Source of the DNA: Psychrobacter sp. 1044
GTDB lineage: Bacteria; Pseudomonadota; Gammaproteobacteria; Pseudomonadales; Moraxellaceae
Assembly (NCBI RefSeq): GCF_904846525.1
Contig: NZ_CAJHAZ010000010.1
Coordinates: forward strand, 62,001 to 126,000
Length of the DNA stretch: 64,000 bases
Direction of reading: 5' to 3'
Below the pieces are notes generated by a model that was not told the DNA's origin, ran no database searches, and saw only the letters and a list, made by a program, of their open reading frames with translations. The number at the start of each line of letters is the position of its first letter. Position 1 is the stretch's first letter. Position numbers and translations under genes: made by a program. Below, one piece after another: positions 1 through 9,535 of the stretch.

Positions 1-36
1 GCTATATTTTAGACAAATGTTGATGTAGTAACGAAA

Positions 37-1185
37 ATGACTTTAAACCGCTTAACTCTATCTTTATTGCTCGCTATCTCTTTTCCAGCAGCGCTAATAG
101 GCTGTCAGTCCAATATTGCAAAAGATAACTCTATACCTACTAACTCAATGATGACTGGCTTTAGCACTTCTACCCCAATATCATATCAGCCCATCATAAA
201 AACTGAAAAGCTGGAAGAAAAAATTGTAGTGGTAGCTGATGAAACAGCTAACGAAGTTACGACGCTGCAATGGGCAAGTAATTATCATTGGCAGTTAACA
301 CAAGTTGAAGACAAAAAAAGCAACGCTATTAATATTAACACTGACGCGCCGATTACTTTAGAAGTAGCGCCCAGTTCGTTAAGCTTGTTTCAAGGCTGCC
401 AACATTTTGCTATCAGATTCGTATGGATGTCCGCACCGCCTTTTGAGTATGGTAGCGAGCTCAGAGAAAGACCCTCGACCTGCAAAAATGCTCCTGAAAA
501 CAAAGCAAATGAAGCAAATGAAGCAAATATCAAAAAGTTATTTCCTAACGATAATAATATTATTAAGTTAGATGTTGAGCTATTACCAGTCGCAAAAAGC
601 AAACTCGTTAATACTCAGATTGTATCAAAAAACTTGGTCGTTAAAATCGAAAATGGCAATACGTTAACATTTGATGGTACACCTAGGACATTTAAAGAAC
701 CGACTGGACTGCCTATTGATAAAGCATTGTTAGAGCGCTATGACTGGCGACTGGTTAGCGCCGTTCGTAATACCATTAATGACAAAGGGCAGGTAATATC
801 TCGACAGTCTATTGGTTATTTTTATCATCCAGAGTTTCCAGTGTCGCTAAAATTTAGAGGGTATGACGATAGTCAATACGCATTTTTTAGTTCTGGCTGC
901 AATGGTATCGGTGGTCCTTATATTTTGATGAAAGATTATACATTGATAGTTGGCTCGGGACCACAAACGCTCATGGGCTGCGGTGTTACTGGTAATAGAA
1001 TTGAGGGCGAGCTTGCTAAGCTTATCAGGAATAGCAAAAGCATTCTTAGTTTGAGTTTGCAACCTTCACAATCAATATCGCCAACAGCAGATAATCAGAC
1101 TGATATGCCTCGCTATAATTTATTGCAAACGATGGAGACTGGCGAAACTCTAGTATGGCAAAACGAAGTAAAGAAAATACCGTAA
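37..1185 (+). CDS. META-domain (HslJ-like) lipoprotein
   Basis: The protein is a 382-residue predicted outer-envelope lipoprotein. Residues 1-23 form a hydrophobic signal peptide ending in a lipobox (LIGC), so Cys23 would be lipidated. The C-terminal half, roughly residues 230-350, has the META/HslJ pattern: a GCNGIGGPY segment, then a glycine-rich strand, then TLMGCGVTGNRIEGEL, which matches the family's conserved Cys and Glu positions. The N-terminal half looks like a degenerate copy or a lineage-specific region and carries a short Ala-Asn-Glu tandem encoded by a 9-bp repeat at 504-528. META proteins such as HslJ are linked to heat, novobiocin or envelope stress, but the role here is unknown. 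The gene stands alone ahead of sodC with about 200 bp between them. The start codon lacks a strong ribosome-binding site. Confidence 0.75.
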   Translation: MTLNRLTLSLLLAISFPAALIGCQSNIAKDNSIPTNSMMTGFSTSTPISYQPIIKTEKLEEKIVVVADETANEVTTLQWASNYHWQLTQVEDKKSNAININTDAPITLEVAPSSLSLFQGCQHFAIRFVWMSAPPFEYGSELRERPSTCKNAPENKANEANEANIKKLFPNDNNIIKLDVELLPVAKSKLVNTQIVSKNLVVKIENGNTLTFDGTPRTFKEPTGLPIDKALLERYDWRLVSAVRNTINDKGQVISRQSIGYFYHPEFPVSLKFRGYDDSQYAFFSSGCNGIGGPYILMKDYTLIVGSGPQTLMGCGVTGNRIEGELAKLIRNSKSILSLSLQPSQSISPTADNQTDMPRYNLLQTMETGETLVWQNEVKKIP

Positions 1186-1384
1186 ACAATTTTCAAACCC
1201 ATACGATACTTACATTTATTAACCGATTGTTGCGCATTTGATGAATAACTATATCTAATCCTTAGCTATACTGATGACGACATTAACGAATGTTTATAGA
1301 AATCAAAAGGTATTTATCTATAAACCTTCAAGAGTTAGCTTTTTATCAAAAATAACTAAATATTAAAAATAATTGGAGATAATA

Positions 1385-1942
1385 ATGAATAAGACGATGC
1401 TTGCAAGTGCGCTATTATGTGGTTCAACGTTGGTAATGACGGGTTGTCAAACCGTCGAAGGTCAAATGCAAACCGGCAATCCACTGAGCCAACCTGCGCT
1501 AAAGTCGACTATCAATGCAGTCGCTGGTAATAAAAATGAAGTGGGTCAAGTATTTTTACGTCCAGTTGATGGCGGCGTACAAGTCTACGGTAAGCTGATG
1601 AATTTGCAGCCAGGCAAAACGGTATCACTACATATTCACGAAACAGGCAGCTGTGCTGATATGGGTAAAGCGGCAGGTGGTCACTTTAATCCAGATAATA
1701 AACCACACTCTAACCCTGACGACATGAATGGTCATGCTGGCGACTTGCCTAACCTGACTGCCAATGCAGATGGCGTGGCTACTATTAACTATGTGAATAA
1801 GAAAATCTCTGTCGCTGATGCTGGTAAATATAGCGTTAATCGTCTAGCCTTTATCGTGCATAGCGGTGCTGACGACTATACTAGCCAACCAGCTGGTAAT
1901 GCAGGCGACCGCGTTGCTTGCGGTATCATCGAAAAGAACTAA
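1385..1942 (+). CDS. sodC: Superoxide dismutase [Cu-Zn], lipoprotein form
   Basis: This enzyme disproportionates superoxide to oxygen and hydrogen peroxide in the cell envelope. The protein of 185 residues starts with a signal peptide and lipobox (MTGC), so it is probably membrane-anchored in the periplasm. The metal site is intact: HIHETGSC supplies copper ligands and the first disulfide cysteine, GGHFNP and the following HSNPDDMNGHAGDLP supply zinc and copper ligands, and GDRVACGII near the C-terminus supplies the active-site Arg and second cysteine. The ATG at 1385 is preferred over an in-frame TTG at 1373 because GGAG at 1375-1378 would then be the ribosome-binding site. A strong terminator follows, so the gene looks monocistronic. 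Confidence 0.95.
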   Translation: MNKTMLASALLCGSTLVMTGCQTVEGQMQTGNPLSQPALKSTINAVAGNKNEVGQVFLRPVDGGVQVYGKLMNLQPGKTVSLHIHETGSCADMGKAAGGHFNPDNKPHSNPDDMNGHAGDLPNLTANADGVATINYVNKKISVADAGKYSVNRLAFIVHSGADDYTSQPAGNAGDRVACGIIEKN

Positions 1943-1990
1943 TAGCATCTGAACTTAGCTGTTATTGATATCACAAATATGAATAGCACA

Positions 1991-2022
1991 AAAAAACCTC
2001 TTAGAATCTAAGAGGTTTTTTT
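1991..2022 (+). terminator. Rho-independent terminator after sodC
   Basis: An 8-bp perfect stem, CCTCTTAG at 1997-2004 and CTAAGAGG at 2008-2015, has a 3-nt loop and is followed by a run of seven T. A-rich sequence on the other side means it may also act on minus-strand transcripts from topA. Confidence 0.9.
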
Positions 2023-2110
2023 ATTTAAAATTTTATAGCTTAAAACAATATTGGTGATACAGAAGCTCATATATTAACAATCAATCACCAATATAAAAGG
2101 TAAAGGAGAC

Positions 2111-4777
2111 TTACTCCTCTACCCATTTGCCATTACGCCAATACACACCCCAACGTGTGGCCTTACCGTTTTTCTCAGAGCCAATATATTGCTCCTTCTT
2201 CTTACGTGACCAGCGTAGAATAGTTGGATTACCATCTGGATCTTCATCTGGACCTTCAAAAAGATACTGGAATTTATCTTCCATTTTATCTTTGATTTCG
2301 CGTAGCTCAGCCAGCTTTGGTGCGCGTGTCTCGCGTACTTTCGGGAATTTAGACGCCGCCAAGAACATCCCAGCTGCTCCTTCACGCAAGATAAAGTAAT
2401 CATCGTGCTTGGTTGATTTCAGCTCTGGTAGATGAATAGGATCCATGCGCGGCGGTGCGGCTTCGCCTGTTTTTAGCACTTTACGCGTATTATCACATTG
2501 CTGACAAGCGAAGTAAGGACCAAAACGTCCCGTCTTTAGCTCCATTTGTCCATCGCACTTATTACAGTCAATGGTTGGAGAATCAGAGCCAGGCACTTCG
2601 AACTTGCCTTCTTCTAAGACATAACCATCACAATCAGGATTGTTACCACACACATGCAGTTTCAGACCGCCATCGACGATATAACCATTCATTGCCGTGC
2701 TACATTTCGGGCAACGCTTTTTCTCCATCAAATCGCGAACTTCTGCCGCTTCATCATCACCTTCTGCCTCATCAAGATTGGCAAAAGCTTCGACGGGCAT
2801 TAAATTCTTAGTGCCTTTACAGCGCTCTTTTGGCGGTAAATTATAGCCAGTACAACCTAAGAATACACCCGTTGAGCCAGTACGTAATTGCATTGGACGA
2901 TCGCAAAGATCGCAATGCACGTCTGGTACGTCAGTGGGATCATTTGGACGCATGCCGTCTTTTTCTTTGGCGCGATCAAGCGTTGTTTTGAAGTCGCCAT
3001 AGAAATTATCGAGGACATCTTTCCAATCTGTATCGCCTTCTGCGACATGATCAAGCTTGTCCTCTAGCGCGGCGGTAAAGGTATAATCCATCAAATCTGG
3101 AAAGCTTGCAGTCAGTCTGTCGGTGACGATATCACCCATTTTTTCAGCAAATAAGCGCTTGTTCTCAAGCTTCACATAGCCGCGATCTTGAATGGTCGAG
3201 ATGATAGACGCATAAGTTGATGGACGACCGATGCCTTTTTTCTCAAGCTCTTTCACCAAACTTGCCTCGGTATAGCGCGGTGGCGGCTTGGTGAAATGCT
3301 GACTCGGATCGAGCTTATCTAGTATTAATTTATCGCCTTTTTTCACATCTGGTAATAAGGTATCGTCAGTTTTTGCCGGTGGCATAACCTTGGTGTAACC
3401 ATCAAATACTAACGTACGACCACGTGCTTTTAGCTCGACATCATTGGCAGCGACGAATAGATTCACTGACAAGTATTTTGCTGGCAGCATCTGACAAGCG
3501 ACAAACTGCCGCCAAATCAGCTCGTACAGGCGGATGGCATCACGCTCAACCCCTTTAAGCTGCGTTGACTTCATATTGACGTTAGATGGACGAATCGCCT
3601 CATGCGCCTCTTGTGCGCCTTGTTTGTTGCCGTAGAAATTTGGCTTTTCTGGTACGTATTTTGCGCCATAGCTGTCTTCGATATAGCCACGTACCGCAGC
3701 AAGTGCATCACCAGATAAGAAAGTCGAATCGGTACGCATATAAGTAATATGACCCGCTTCATATAAGCGCTGTGCCAAAATCATGGTCTTTTTAACTGAA
3801 AAGCCCAATCGTGTGCTGGCTGCTTGCTGCAATGTCGAGGTGATAAATGGCGCACTCGGACGCGATTGCGTAGGCTTCTCTTCACGCTCTTTGACGATAA
3901 AGTCACTTGAGTTAAGAATTTCTAAGACTTTATCTGTCTGCTCTTTATTAACGAGCTTAAGCGTTTTGCCGCCTTGCTTGGTCGCCTCTAAGCGAATCGC
4001 AATTTGCTCAGAGTCCTCTTTGCTACTGGCAACGTGAGTATCGGCATGAATTTGCCAATACTCTTCTGGTATAAAGGCGCGGATTTCATGTTCTCTTTCT
4101 ACGACCAGACGCATAGCAACGGACTGGACGCGACCTGCAGAGAGACCGCGAGCAACCTTTTGCCACAGCAGCGGCGATACCATGAAGCCAACGACACGGT
4201 CTAAAAAGCGCCGCGCTTGCTGAGCATTGACACGATCGATATCAAGTTTGGAGGGCTGCTTAAAGGCATTTTGAATGGCGGATTTGGTAATCTCGTTAAA
4301 AACCACACGCTCATATTTACTGTCTGGACCACCGATGACTTCTTTAAGATGCCACGCAATCGCCTCCCCCTCTCTATCCATATCCGTTGCCAAATAGATT
4401 TTGTCAGCGTCTTTGGCTAAAGCTTTCAGCTCTTTAATAACCTTAGTTTTATTGGGTAATACTTCATAAACTGCTGCCCAATCATGTTCTGGATCGACGC
4501 CCATGCGCCGTACCAAGGCTTGCTGGGTTTTTTCTTCCTTGCTTAGACTGTCATCTTTTTTGGTCGTTGTTGGTTTTTTTGCACTTTTGCTTGCGCCAAC
4601 TGGTAGATCACGGACATGACCAATACTGGAGCGCACGATAAAGTCATCGCCAAGGTATTTATTGATTGTTTTTGCCTTGGCAGGTGATTCTACAATCACC
4701 AAAGACTTGCCCTTTGGACTGCCTTTGGGATTACCAGAAGCGGGCCCTGGACTTTTTTTGGTTGCGGTTTTTGCCAT
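2111..4777 (-). CDS. topA: DNA topoisomerase I (type IA)
   Basis: The enzyme relaxes negative supercoils by cutting one strand through a 5'-phosphotyrosine link. The N-terminal Toprim domain shows [12 protein letters not shown] with the catalytic Glu and [15 protein letters not shown] with the metal-binding Asp triad. A basic insert in Toprim ([12 protein letters not shown]) resembles that of related gammaproteobacteria. The catalytic tyrosine lies in ITYMRTDST near residue 346. The C-terminal third holds three four-cysteine zinc motifs ([24 protein letters not shown]) and then a conserved zinc-ribbon-like tail ending in WRNGKWVEE. An in-frame ATG exists five codons upstream at 4792; the downstream ATG is preferred because the protein then begins MAKTATKK, which fits a basic N-terminus. 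Neither start has a strong ribosome-binding site. Length is normal for the family. Confidence 0.96.
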   Translation of the reverse strand: MAKTATKKSPGPASGNPKGSPKGKSLVIVESPAKAKTINKYLGDDFIVRSSIGHVRDLPVGASKSAKKPTTTKKDDSLSKEEKTQQALVRRMGVDPEHDWAAVYEVLPNKTKVIKELKALAKDADKIYLATDMDREGEAIAWHLKEVIGGPDSKYERVVFNEITKSAIQNAFKQPSKLDIDRVNAQQARRFLDRVVGFMVSPLLWQKVARGLSAGRVQSVAMRLVVEREHEIRAFIPEEYWQIHADTHVASSKEDSEQIAIRLEATKQGGKTLKLVNKEQTDKVLEILNSSDFIVKEREEKPTQSRPSAPFITSTLQQAASTRLGFSVKKTMILAQRLYEAGHITYMRTDSTFLSGDALAAVRGYIEDSYGAKYVPEKPNFYGNKQGAQEAHEAIRPSNVNMKSTQLKGVERDAIRLYELIWRQFVACQMLPAKYLSVNLFVAANDVELKARGRTLVFDGYTKVMPPAKTDDTLLPDVKKGDKLILDKLDPSQHFTKPPPRYTEASLVKELEKKGIGRPSTYASIISTIQDRGYVKLENKRLFAEKMGDIVTDRLTASFPDLMDYTFTAALEDKLDHVAEGDTDWKDVLDNFYGDFKTTLDRAKEKDGMRPNDPTDVPDVHCDLCDRPMQLRTGSTGVFLGCTGYNLPPKERCKGTKNLMPVEAFANLDEAEGDDEAAEVRDLMEKKRCPKCSTAMNGYIVDGGLKLHVCGNNPDCDGYVLEEGKFEVPGSDSPTIDCNKCDGQMELKTGRFGPYFACQQCDNTRKVLKTGEAAPPRMDPIHLPELKSTKHDDYFILREGAAGMFLAASKFPKVRETRAPKLAELREIKDKMEDKFQYLFEGPDEDPDGNPTILRWSRKKKEQYIGSEKNGKATRWGVYWRNGKWVEE

Positions 4778-5064
4778 ATGTGACGACACCATTATTATAT
4801 GAGTAAATTAAAAGTAAGAATAAATACAGCAGCATGGCAATTTATAATTGTGAGTTATAGTAGCGCGGTGAATCATTATAGTAATAGCTGCTTAAAAAAA
4901 CGTTTATAAAACAAACAATAACCATAAGATAAAGAGTCAGTTATAAAGACGTTACACTGCTAAGCGTTACACTGTCAACTGTAAATGACTGAGAGTTTGC
5001 CAAAAGTGCTTGCATATTGCTTATAAATGGAGATTAAAAAATGATTTTCTACCTTGTAGCTGTT

Positions 5065-5661
5065 TTATAGGCGCTTTTGCATCTCTGACGCCCATTGTTC
5101 AAGCTGTTTTTTGAGCACCAATAAATCTGCTTCAATCAATTTTTGCTGATAAGCAGGATTGGATGAAGGACGCACATAAGCGATATCTTCCCAATAAATC
5201 ACGATACTATTCGCCTTAGTCAGCAAACCTTTAACAAACGGCTCAATACTGACTGGCAAGTCTAGCGGCGCTTTATCCAAGCTAAAATTGGTCTTCTTGA
5301 TAATCGTATTATTAGTGCTGTTATTAGCACGAATCGCACTTGGAATCGTGAGCTTAACATCATTTTTGCTTGTATCAACAAAACTACTATCTGGTCGCCA
5401 TTGCCCATCAATCACTTGATAGCGCGTGTGCGGCAGCTGCACATCATCTAACACTAAACAGTATTGACCTAACATTCCACGCCCATATTCGTTGTCTTTA
5501 CCTTTGATCCAATCAGGACAACTCACCAGCTTTGGATTCAATTGTAAACGACGCGCGGTCATGCGCAGCTTATCCAAACGCTGATCGATACCGTTAGGTT
5601 TGAGCGCCATCATACTCCCTAATACAAATAGTACAATGATAACGCCAATGAATGTTCCCAT
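5065..5661 (-). CDS. Membrane-anchored hypothetical protein
   Basis: I do not recognise the family. The 198-residue protein opens with one transmembrane segment (residues 3-20, GVIIVLFVLGSMMAL) and has no lipobox, so it is probably tethered to the inner membrane with a soluble periplasmic or cytoplasmic domain of about 175 residues. That domain has two conserved-looking cysteines (VSCPDW, GQYCLVL), a strand-rich middle and a C-terminal helix (ADLLVLKKQLEQWASEMQ). The start has a good AAAAGG ribosome-binding site. It sits upstream of topA on the same strand with about 280 bp between them. Codon use and composition look native, so it is likely a real, lineage-specific gene. Confidence 0.7.
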   Translation of the reverse strand: MGTFIGVIIVLFVLGSMMALKPNGIDQRLDKLRMTARRLQLNPKLVSCPDWIKGKDNEYGRGMLGQYCLVLDDVQLPHTRYQVIDGQWRPDSSFVDTSKNDVKLTIPSAIRANNSTNNTIIKKTNFSLDKAPLDLPVSIEPFVKGLLTKANSIVIYWEDIAYVRPSSNPAYQQKLIEADLLVLKKQLEQWASEMQKRL

Positions 5662-6095
5662 GATGGTCCGACCTTTTGGATAAATGAAAATGTACTAAAA
5701 AATAAAACCGCTACTATCTATACAACAGGCTAAAACAAAGACAGTGATTACCCAGCTAACTATAAAAAAGCAATCATCGATTGTTTGAGCAGTAACTTTT
5801 TAACCAGTCATTTTCTAACCAGTAGCGTTCTAATGAGCGGCTGTTTCACGAATGATTGTCTAAATACTGGCTACTATATAGAAGCTTATAATGAGCACGA
5901 ACCGTTAAAAATCAAGCATGATAAGTTGATAATCACCAACCACTCACGTTTTCGAATCTCGATGGCTTGGCTATATGTGCTAATAGATCAAACACTTAGC
6001 TCGAATAAAAAACAGCATAAAAACGAGATACAAAAAGTTGTCAGCATCAAAAAGTGCTATGATAAACCATAATTTTAAACGCGCGCAGGTTTATT
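5662..6095. other. Intergenic region, no convincing gene
   Basis: This AT-rich spacer separates divergent genes. It contains short imperfect direct repeats around TAACCAGT (about 5800-5825) and an open frame of 95 codons at 5785-6072 that has no recognisable domain and low-complexity Ser/Thr/Leu at its start. It should hold the promoters for the genes on either side. Confidence 0.5.
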
Positions 6096-6635
6096 ATGAA
6101 TTATCTTCTTAAGCGAAACTCATCGACCGCTTCACTAGCGAGCAAATGTGTCCATAAACTCATGAGTAAAACTGGGCTTACCCTCTCGCTAGTAGGCGCT
6201 GCCTTATTTACCCTATCAGGCTGTGCAACGACGCAAAGTCTCACTCCGCAGCAATGTCAGGAAAGCAACTGGCAAGAAGTCGGCTATGCTGATGGCTTGC
6301 AAGGGCGTTCAGGTGCTTATTTTGGTCACTATGCCGATAGCTGCGCAAAGGTAGGTGGTCCCATACCCAACCGCATACAATGGGAGCAAGGGCGACAGCA
6401 AGGTCTCAAAAGCTACTGCACCGAGCTCAATGCTTATAAACTTGGTCGCGAAGGCTACGACTGGCAGCCCGTTTGTCCGCTCGAAGGCATCGAAAAGCTA
6501 GAAGAAGCTTACGCGCAAGGACGTTACTACTATATCCGCCAACGTGATCTCGATTACCTACGTTCGCCTTATCCGTTTGGCTACGGGCCTGGGCGCTTTG
6601 GTTACGGCTATCATCCCTTTGGCTATGGCTGGTAA
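6096..6635 (+). CDS. DUF2799 lipoprotein
   Basis: The protein of 179 residues belongs to the DUF2799 family of small envelope lipoproteins of unknown function. After a hydrophobic stretch a lipobox (LSGC) precedes CATTQ. The family core follows: CQESNWQEVGYADGLQG, then two further Gly-rich helical repeats (WEQGRQQGLKSYC and EAYAQGRYYY), with paired cysteines typical of the family. An in-frame Met at residue 23, just ahead of the signal peptide, is an alternative start that would give a more normal signal peptide length. The last 25 residues are a Tyr/Gly/Phe-rich tail with repeated FGYG motifs, which is unusual. A hairpin follows the stop codon, so the gene is probably monocistronic. Confidence 0.8.
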   Translation: MNYLLKRNSSTASLASKCVHKLMSKTGLTLSLVGAALFTLSGCATTQSLTPQQCQESNWQEVGYADGLQGRSGAYFGHYADSCAKVGGPIPNRIQWEQGRQQGLKSYCTELNAYKLGREGYDWQPVCPLEGIEKLEEAYAQGRYYYIRQRDLDYLRSPYPFGYGPGRFGYGYHPFGYGW

Positions 6636-6646
6636 AAAGAAAACCC

Positions 6647-6682
6647 CAATGAGTACTTAATTTGAGGTTTAAGTACTCATTG
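6647..6682 (+). terminator. Hairpin after the DUF2799 gene
   Basis: A 14-bp perfect stem (CAATGAGTACTTAA at 6647-6660 with its complement at 6669-6682) closes an 8-nt loop. No strong T-run follows directly, so it may be a weak terminator or an mRNA 3'-end stabiliser. Confidence 0.6.
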
Positions 6683-6796
6683 AGGCTGGAGAAAAGTTTA
6701 TTATTTTTGTTTTATTATTATATTAGCTACCTTTTTGATGGTTGGTTGGCTATCTAGCGAACATCATATGATAATCATGTCTTTTATAGACTCGCC

Positions 6797-7198
6797 TTAT
6801 TCATTGACAAAGGCTATCTTCGTAAGTCCTGCTTGACTGGCAGCGGCTAGCACTTGAGCGACCGTGTCATACTTACTGTCTTTGTCAGCACGCAATTGTA
6901 CAGAAGGGTCTTTACCTCCAGCACTTTGCTGCTGTAACCGTGCCTCTAACTCCTCCATACTAATCGCATCGCTGTCCCAAAATATCCCTGCGTCTTTATC
7001 GATGCTAATTTGAATAGCCTCTGGTGGCGCCTCATTTAACGCAGCGCTGGTCTTCGGTAACTCTAGTGGCACTGTCGGATTCAGTACGGTCGCCGTCAAT
7101 AGAAATATAATCATCAATACCAGCATGATGTCGATAAGCGGAATGAGGTTCATCTCACTCATACTTTGACTGTCATCATCACCCAATTGAAATGCCAT
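6797..7198 (-). CDS. exbD: Biopolymer transport protein ExbD
   Basis: ExbD is a component of the inner-membrane TonB-ExbB-ExbD motor, which uses the proton gradient to energise outer-membrane receptors. The 133-residue protein has a short cytoplasmic N-terminus, one transmembrane helix with the family motif LIPLIDIMLVLMIIF, whose Asp is the proton-binding residue, and a periplasmic domain with the typical LRADKDSKYDTVAQVL pattern. The ATG at 7198 is chosen over an in-frame TTG at 7210 because GAGAG lies at the right distance upstream. It is the last gene of a tonB-exbB-exbD operon. Confidence 0.93.
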   Translation of the reverse strand: MAFQLGDDDSQSMSEMNLIPLIDIMLVLMIIFLLTATVLNPTVPLELPKTSAALNEAPPEAIQISIDKDAGIFWDSDAISMEELEARLQQQSAGGKDPSVQLRADKDSKYDTVAQVLAAASQAGLTKIAFVNE

Positions 7199-7280
7199 AA
7201 TTACTCTCAATACATTTGGTTATTCGCAATATAGCTCGCTTGACTATCGCCTAACGAACTGCCCCATCAATGGATAATCG

Positions 7281-7970
7281 TTAAGGCTGCGACGCGGCTG
7301 AACTATGATAATGAGTCACTTGCTGAGCATCTGCTGTGTTTGAGTGCATACCCTTTGCTAACGAATCTTGGGTAACAGTCGATTTGCTGTCCGTTAACGG
7401 CTGCTGGGTAACGACCATTTCGGCAGAACGTGCCAATAAGTCATGCGCTCTATCGTTGGCGTGATACATCACACGGCGATTGATACGCACTGCAAGGTTA
7501 TAAAATACCACGGCTGGAATCGCCACGGCGATCCCCAAACCTGTCATGATAAGTGCCTCACCGACTGGCCCTGCTACTTGTCCCAAGCCTGCTTGCCCAC
7601 TCATGCCAATGTTATGTAGCGCATGAAAAATTCCCCATACCGTCCCAAACAAACCGATAAATGGCGCAATTGCGGCTGTCGTCCCAAGAATAGGTAAACC
7701 GCGCTCGCTGGCAAAACGGTAACGACCAATATGCTTGAGCAAGACCTGCTCAGTAACCAAACGGCGAGTAGTGGCATCTGCTGCTATCATCTCAGCCTGT
7801 TTTACTTGAATCTGCTGACTCAAATCATCTGCAACATTGGCGGCCAATTTGCGGCTTTGTAGCACACGAATGATGCCTGTCACCCAAGAAAGAATAGATA
7901 AAGCAAGCAACAAAAAGAACAAAGTTTTTGTCACCATGTCGCTGATTTGCCAGTATTGCATAAAGTCCAT
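7281..7970 (-). CDS. exbB: Biopolymer transport protein ExbB (MotA/TolQ/ExbB family)
   Basis: ExbB forms the pentameric channel part of the TonB motor. The 229-residue protein has three predicted transmembrane helices, about residues 15-35, 105-130 and 145-170, with the family signature GLFGTVWGIFHAL and the glycine-rich GEALIMTGLGIAVAIPAVVFYN. A short Ser/Gln-rich cytoplasmic tail follows. The start is supported by AAAGGAG. It lies 78 bp downstream of tonB and 82 bp upstream of exbD on the same strand, which supports ExbB rather than TolQ. Confidence 0.93.
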   Translation of the reverse strand: MDFMQYWQISDMVTKTLFFLLLALSILSWVTGIIRVLQSRKLAANVADDLSQQIQVKQAEMIAADATTRRLVTEQVLLKHIGRYRFASERGLPILGTTAAIAPFIGLFGTVWGIFHALHNIGMSGQAGLGQVAGPVGEALIMTGLGIAVAIPAVVFYNLAVRINRRVMYHANDRAHDLLARSAEMVVTQQPLTDSKSTVTQDSLAKGMHSNTADAQQVTHYHSSAASQP

Positions 7971-8048
7971 GTCAGACTCCTTTGTATTTTATTACCATTG
8001 TTCGATTATTTGCGATTGCGCCAATGCTTGGTACTAATAACCATGTAT

Positions 8049-9023
8049 TTATGGCACATTATAAGTAACAGGTAATGTCACATTACCGACGACTGGCACG
8101 CCATTTTTAGTAAAAGGTCTGAATTTTCCAGAGCTTACTTGACGCTGCGCCTCTTTATCTACTATTGAATTGCCTGAAGATTGAGCAACGCGGGCACTAT
8201 CAATACCGCCCTGCTTATTCACTCTTAATATCAATACCACTTTGAATGTATCACCCGAAGATGCTCTACGAGCGGCGCGAGTAGGAAAGCTAAAGTTTGG
8301 CGCTGATGCCCAGTCTGCAGCACTAGCAGTAAAGCTCACAGGTTCATTACTTGCAGCGGCTGCTGCTTTTTGCGCGGCATCTTTAGCCGCTTTGTCTTCT
8401 GCTGCTTTTCTGGCATTCGCTTCGGCTTGAGCTTCTCGGGCAGCCTTGGCATCGGCTATTCTCTTAGCGTCTTGCACTGCTCTATCATGGGCTTCTTGAG
8501 CGGCCTTTTGTGATTCTGCTGCTAGAATCTTACGTCGTTCTTCAGCTTCACGTTGACTATCAGCCATTGAGGTATCGACTTTCGATTCTACTATTGGCTT
8601 TTTCGACACCTCTTTTTTAATAATATCCGGCTTCTTTTTTTCTACTTTTACGACAGGTGCTATATCAGCCTTTTTGGCTTTTACCACCGGTTTTTCTGGT
8701 GTATTTTGCTTAGCCTTCACTACTGGAGCTGCTTTAGGTTTTGACGGTGCTTGTTTTTTAGGTTCAGGTTTTGACTCTGTTTTAGGCACTGCTTTTTTGG
8801 GCGTTACTTCCTGAACTTTTTCTACTTCAGGGACGGCTGTTTTGACAGGTAACGTCACCATCTCTATCTCGATAGGTGGCGTGTTTTTTTTTGGTTCAAC
8901 TTTTATCTCAGGCGTCTTGATCGCCACCAATGCGACTGCCGTCAGCACGTGCAAGCCCACCACTATAATAATAGCTGCGAGTATCAATTTAAGTGGTGGC
9001 GCGTCTAAATCCGTTGAACTCAT
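8049..9023 (-). CDS. tonB: Energy transducer TonB with a TolA-like central helix
   Basis: TonB links the ExbB-ExbD motor to outer-membrane receptors for iron-siderophore or heme import. An N-terminal transmembrane anchor (residues 11-35) is followed by a long Pro/Lys-rich periplasm-spanning stretch (residues 38-150). The C-terminal TonB domain (residues 245-324) contains VVLILRVNKQGGIDSARV and the terminal VTLPVTYNVP. Residues 153-224 are unusual: an Ala/Lys/Glu-rich, almost uninterrupted predicted helix that resembles TolA domain II more than typical TonB. Because exbB and exbD follow directly, TonB is the better call. A Fur-box-like palindrome lies about 55 bp upstream, so iron repression is likely. 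Confidence 0.9.
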   Translation of the reverse strand: MSSTDLDAPPLKLILAAIIIVVGLHVLTAVALVAIKTPEIKVEPKKNTPPIEIEMVTLPVKTAVPEVEKVQEVTPKKAVPKTESKPEPKKQAPSKPKAAPVVKAKQNTPEKPVVKAKKADIAPVVKVEKKKPDIIKKEVSKKPIVESKVDTSMADSQREAEERRKILAAESQKAAQEAHDRAVQDAKRIADAKAAREAQAEANARKAAEDKAAKDAAQKAAAAASNEPVSFTASAADWASAPNFSFPTRAARRASSGDTFKVVLILRVNKQGGIDSARVAQSSGNSIVDKEAQRQVSSGKFRPFTKNGVPVVGNVTLPVTYNVP

Positions 9024-9075
9024 AACACCCTAATATTCATTAACCGAGGTAGAATGGCGTAGATAATAATGCAAA

Positions 9076-9090
9076 CGATAATTATTATCA
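9076..9090. promoter_or_regulatory. Fur box upstream of tonB
   Basis: The 15-mer CGATAATTATTATCA matches the 7-1-7 Fur consensus TGATAATNATTATCA at 13 of 14 defined positions. It lies about 55 bp ahead of the tonB start, a normal place for an iron-dependent repressor site. Confidence 0.8.
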
Positions 9091-9276
9091 ATAATAAATT
9101 TATAATAATTTTGCTTATCAGGCAAATAATCGGCTAATCATTTAGCGTTATTAATAAGCAAAATCTGCTTAGTCATTCGACCATTCTATCTCGAATATCG
9201 CTATACAGACTTATTGTGCCAAGGCAGTCAAACCCCATGAATACGGTGACGTAATAAAAACCATTATCATTTGTAT

Positions 9277-9291
9277 TGATAATGAGTCTCA
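9277..9291. promoter_or_regulatory. Fur box upstream of the siderophore ABC operon
   Basis: The 15-mer TGATAATGAGTCTCA matches the 7-1-7 Fur consensus at 12 of 14 defined positions. A further half-site, ATTATCA at 9263-9269, lies just before it. The site is about 245 bp ahead of the substrate-binding protein gene. Confidence 0.6.
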
Positions 9292-9535
9292 ATTAATTTA
9301 TCATAGCCCCTAATCGACTGCGAATCTTTAAGATTACAAAATCTCAAGATATTAAGGCATGTTGAACATCTCAATAGCTAAGCGTAAAACAACCAATGAA
9401 AAATCATAACGTCAAAAGTAATACCGTCGAGCATTGTATGGTGTGAAGCATCACATCGATGAAGTTCTTTTTACTTTTATATGACCGATTATTTGATACA
9501 TCCTTTGTCCAACCAGCTGATATACTGAGTTATTT

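Larger units (their letters stand above)
9024..9535. promoter_or_regulatory. Divergent control region between tonB and the siderophore ABC operon
   Basis: This AT-rich region of about 510 bp has no open frame of note. It carries two Fur-box-like palindromes (9076-9090 and 9277-9291, listed separately), one nearer each divergent operon, which suggests coordinated iron repression. Confidence 0.65.

Noticed and set aside
5785..6072. 95-codon open frame on the plus strand between two genes
   Set aside because: No recognisable domain, repetitive Ser/Thr/Leu start, composition like the AT-rich spacer and no good ribosome-binding site.
8049..9023. TolA instead of TonB
   Set aside because: The central helix looks TolA-like, but the Pro/Lys-rich region, TonB C-terminal domain and adjacent exbB/exbD favour TonB.
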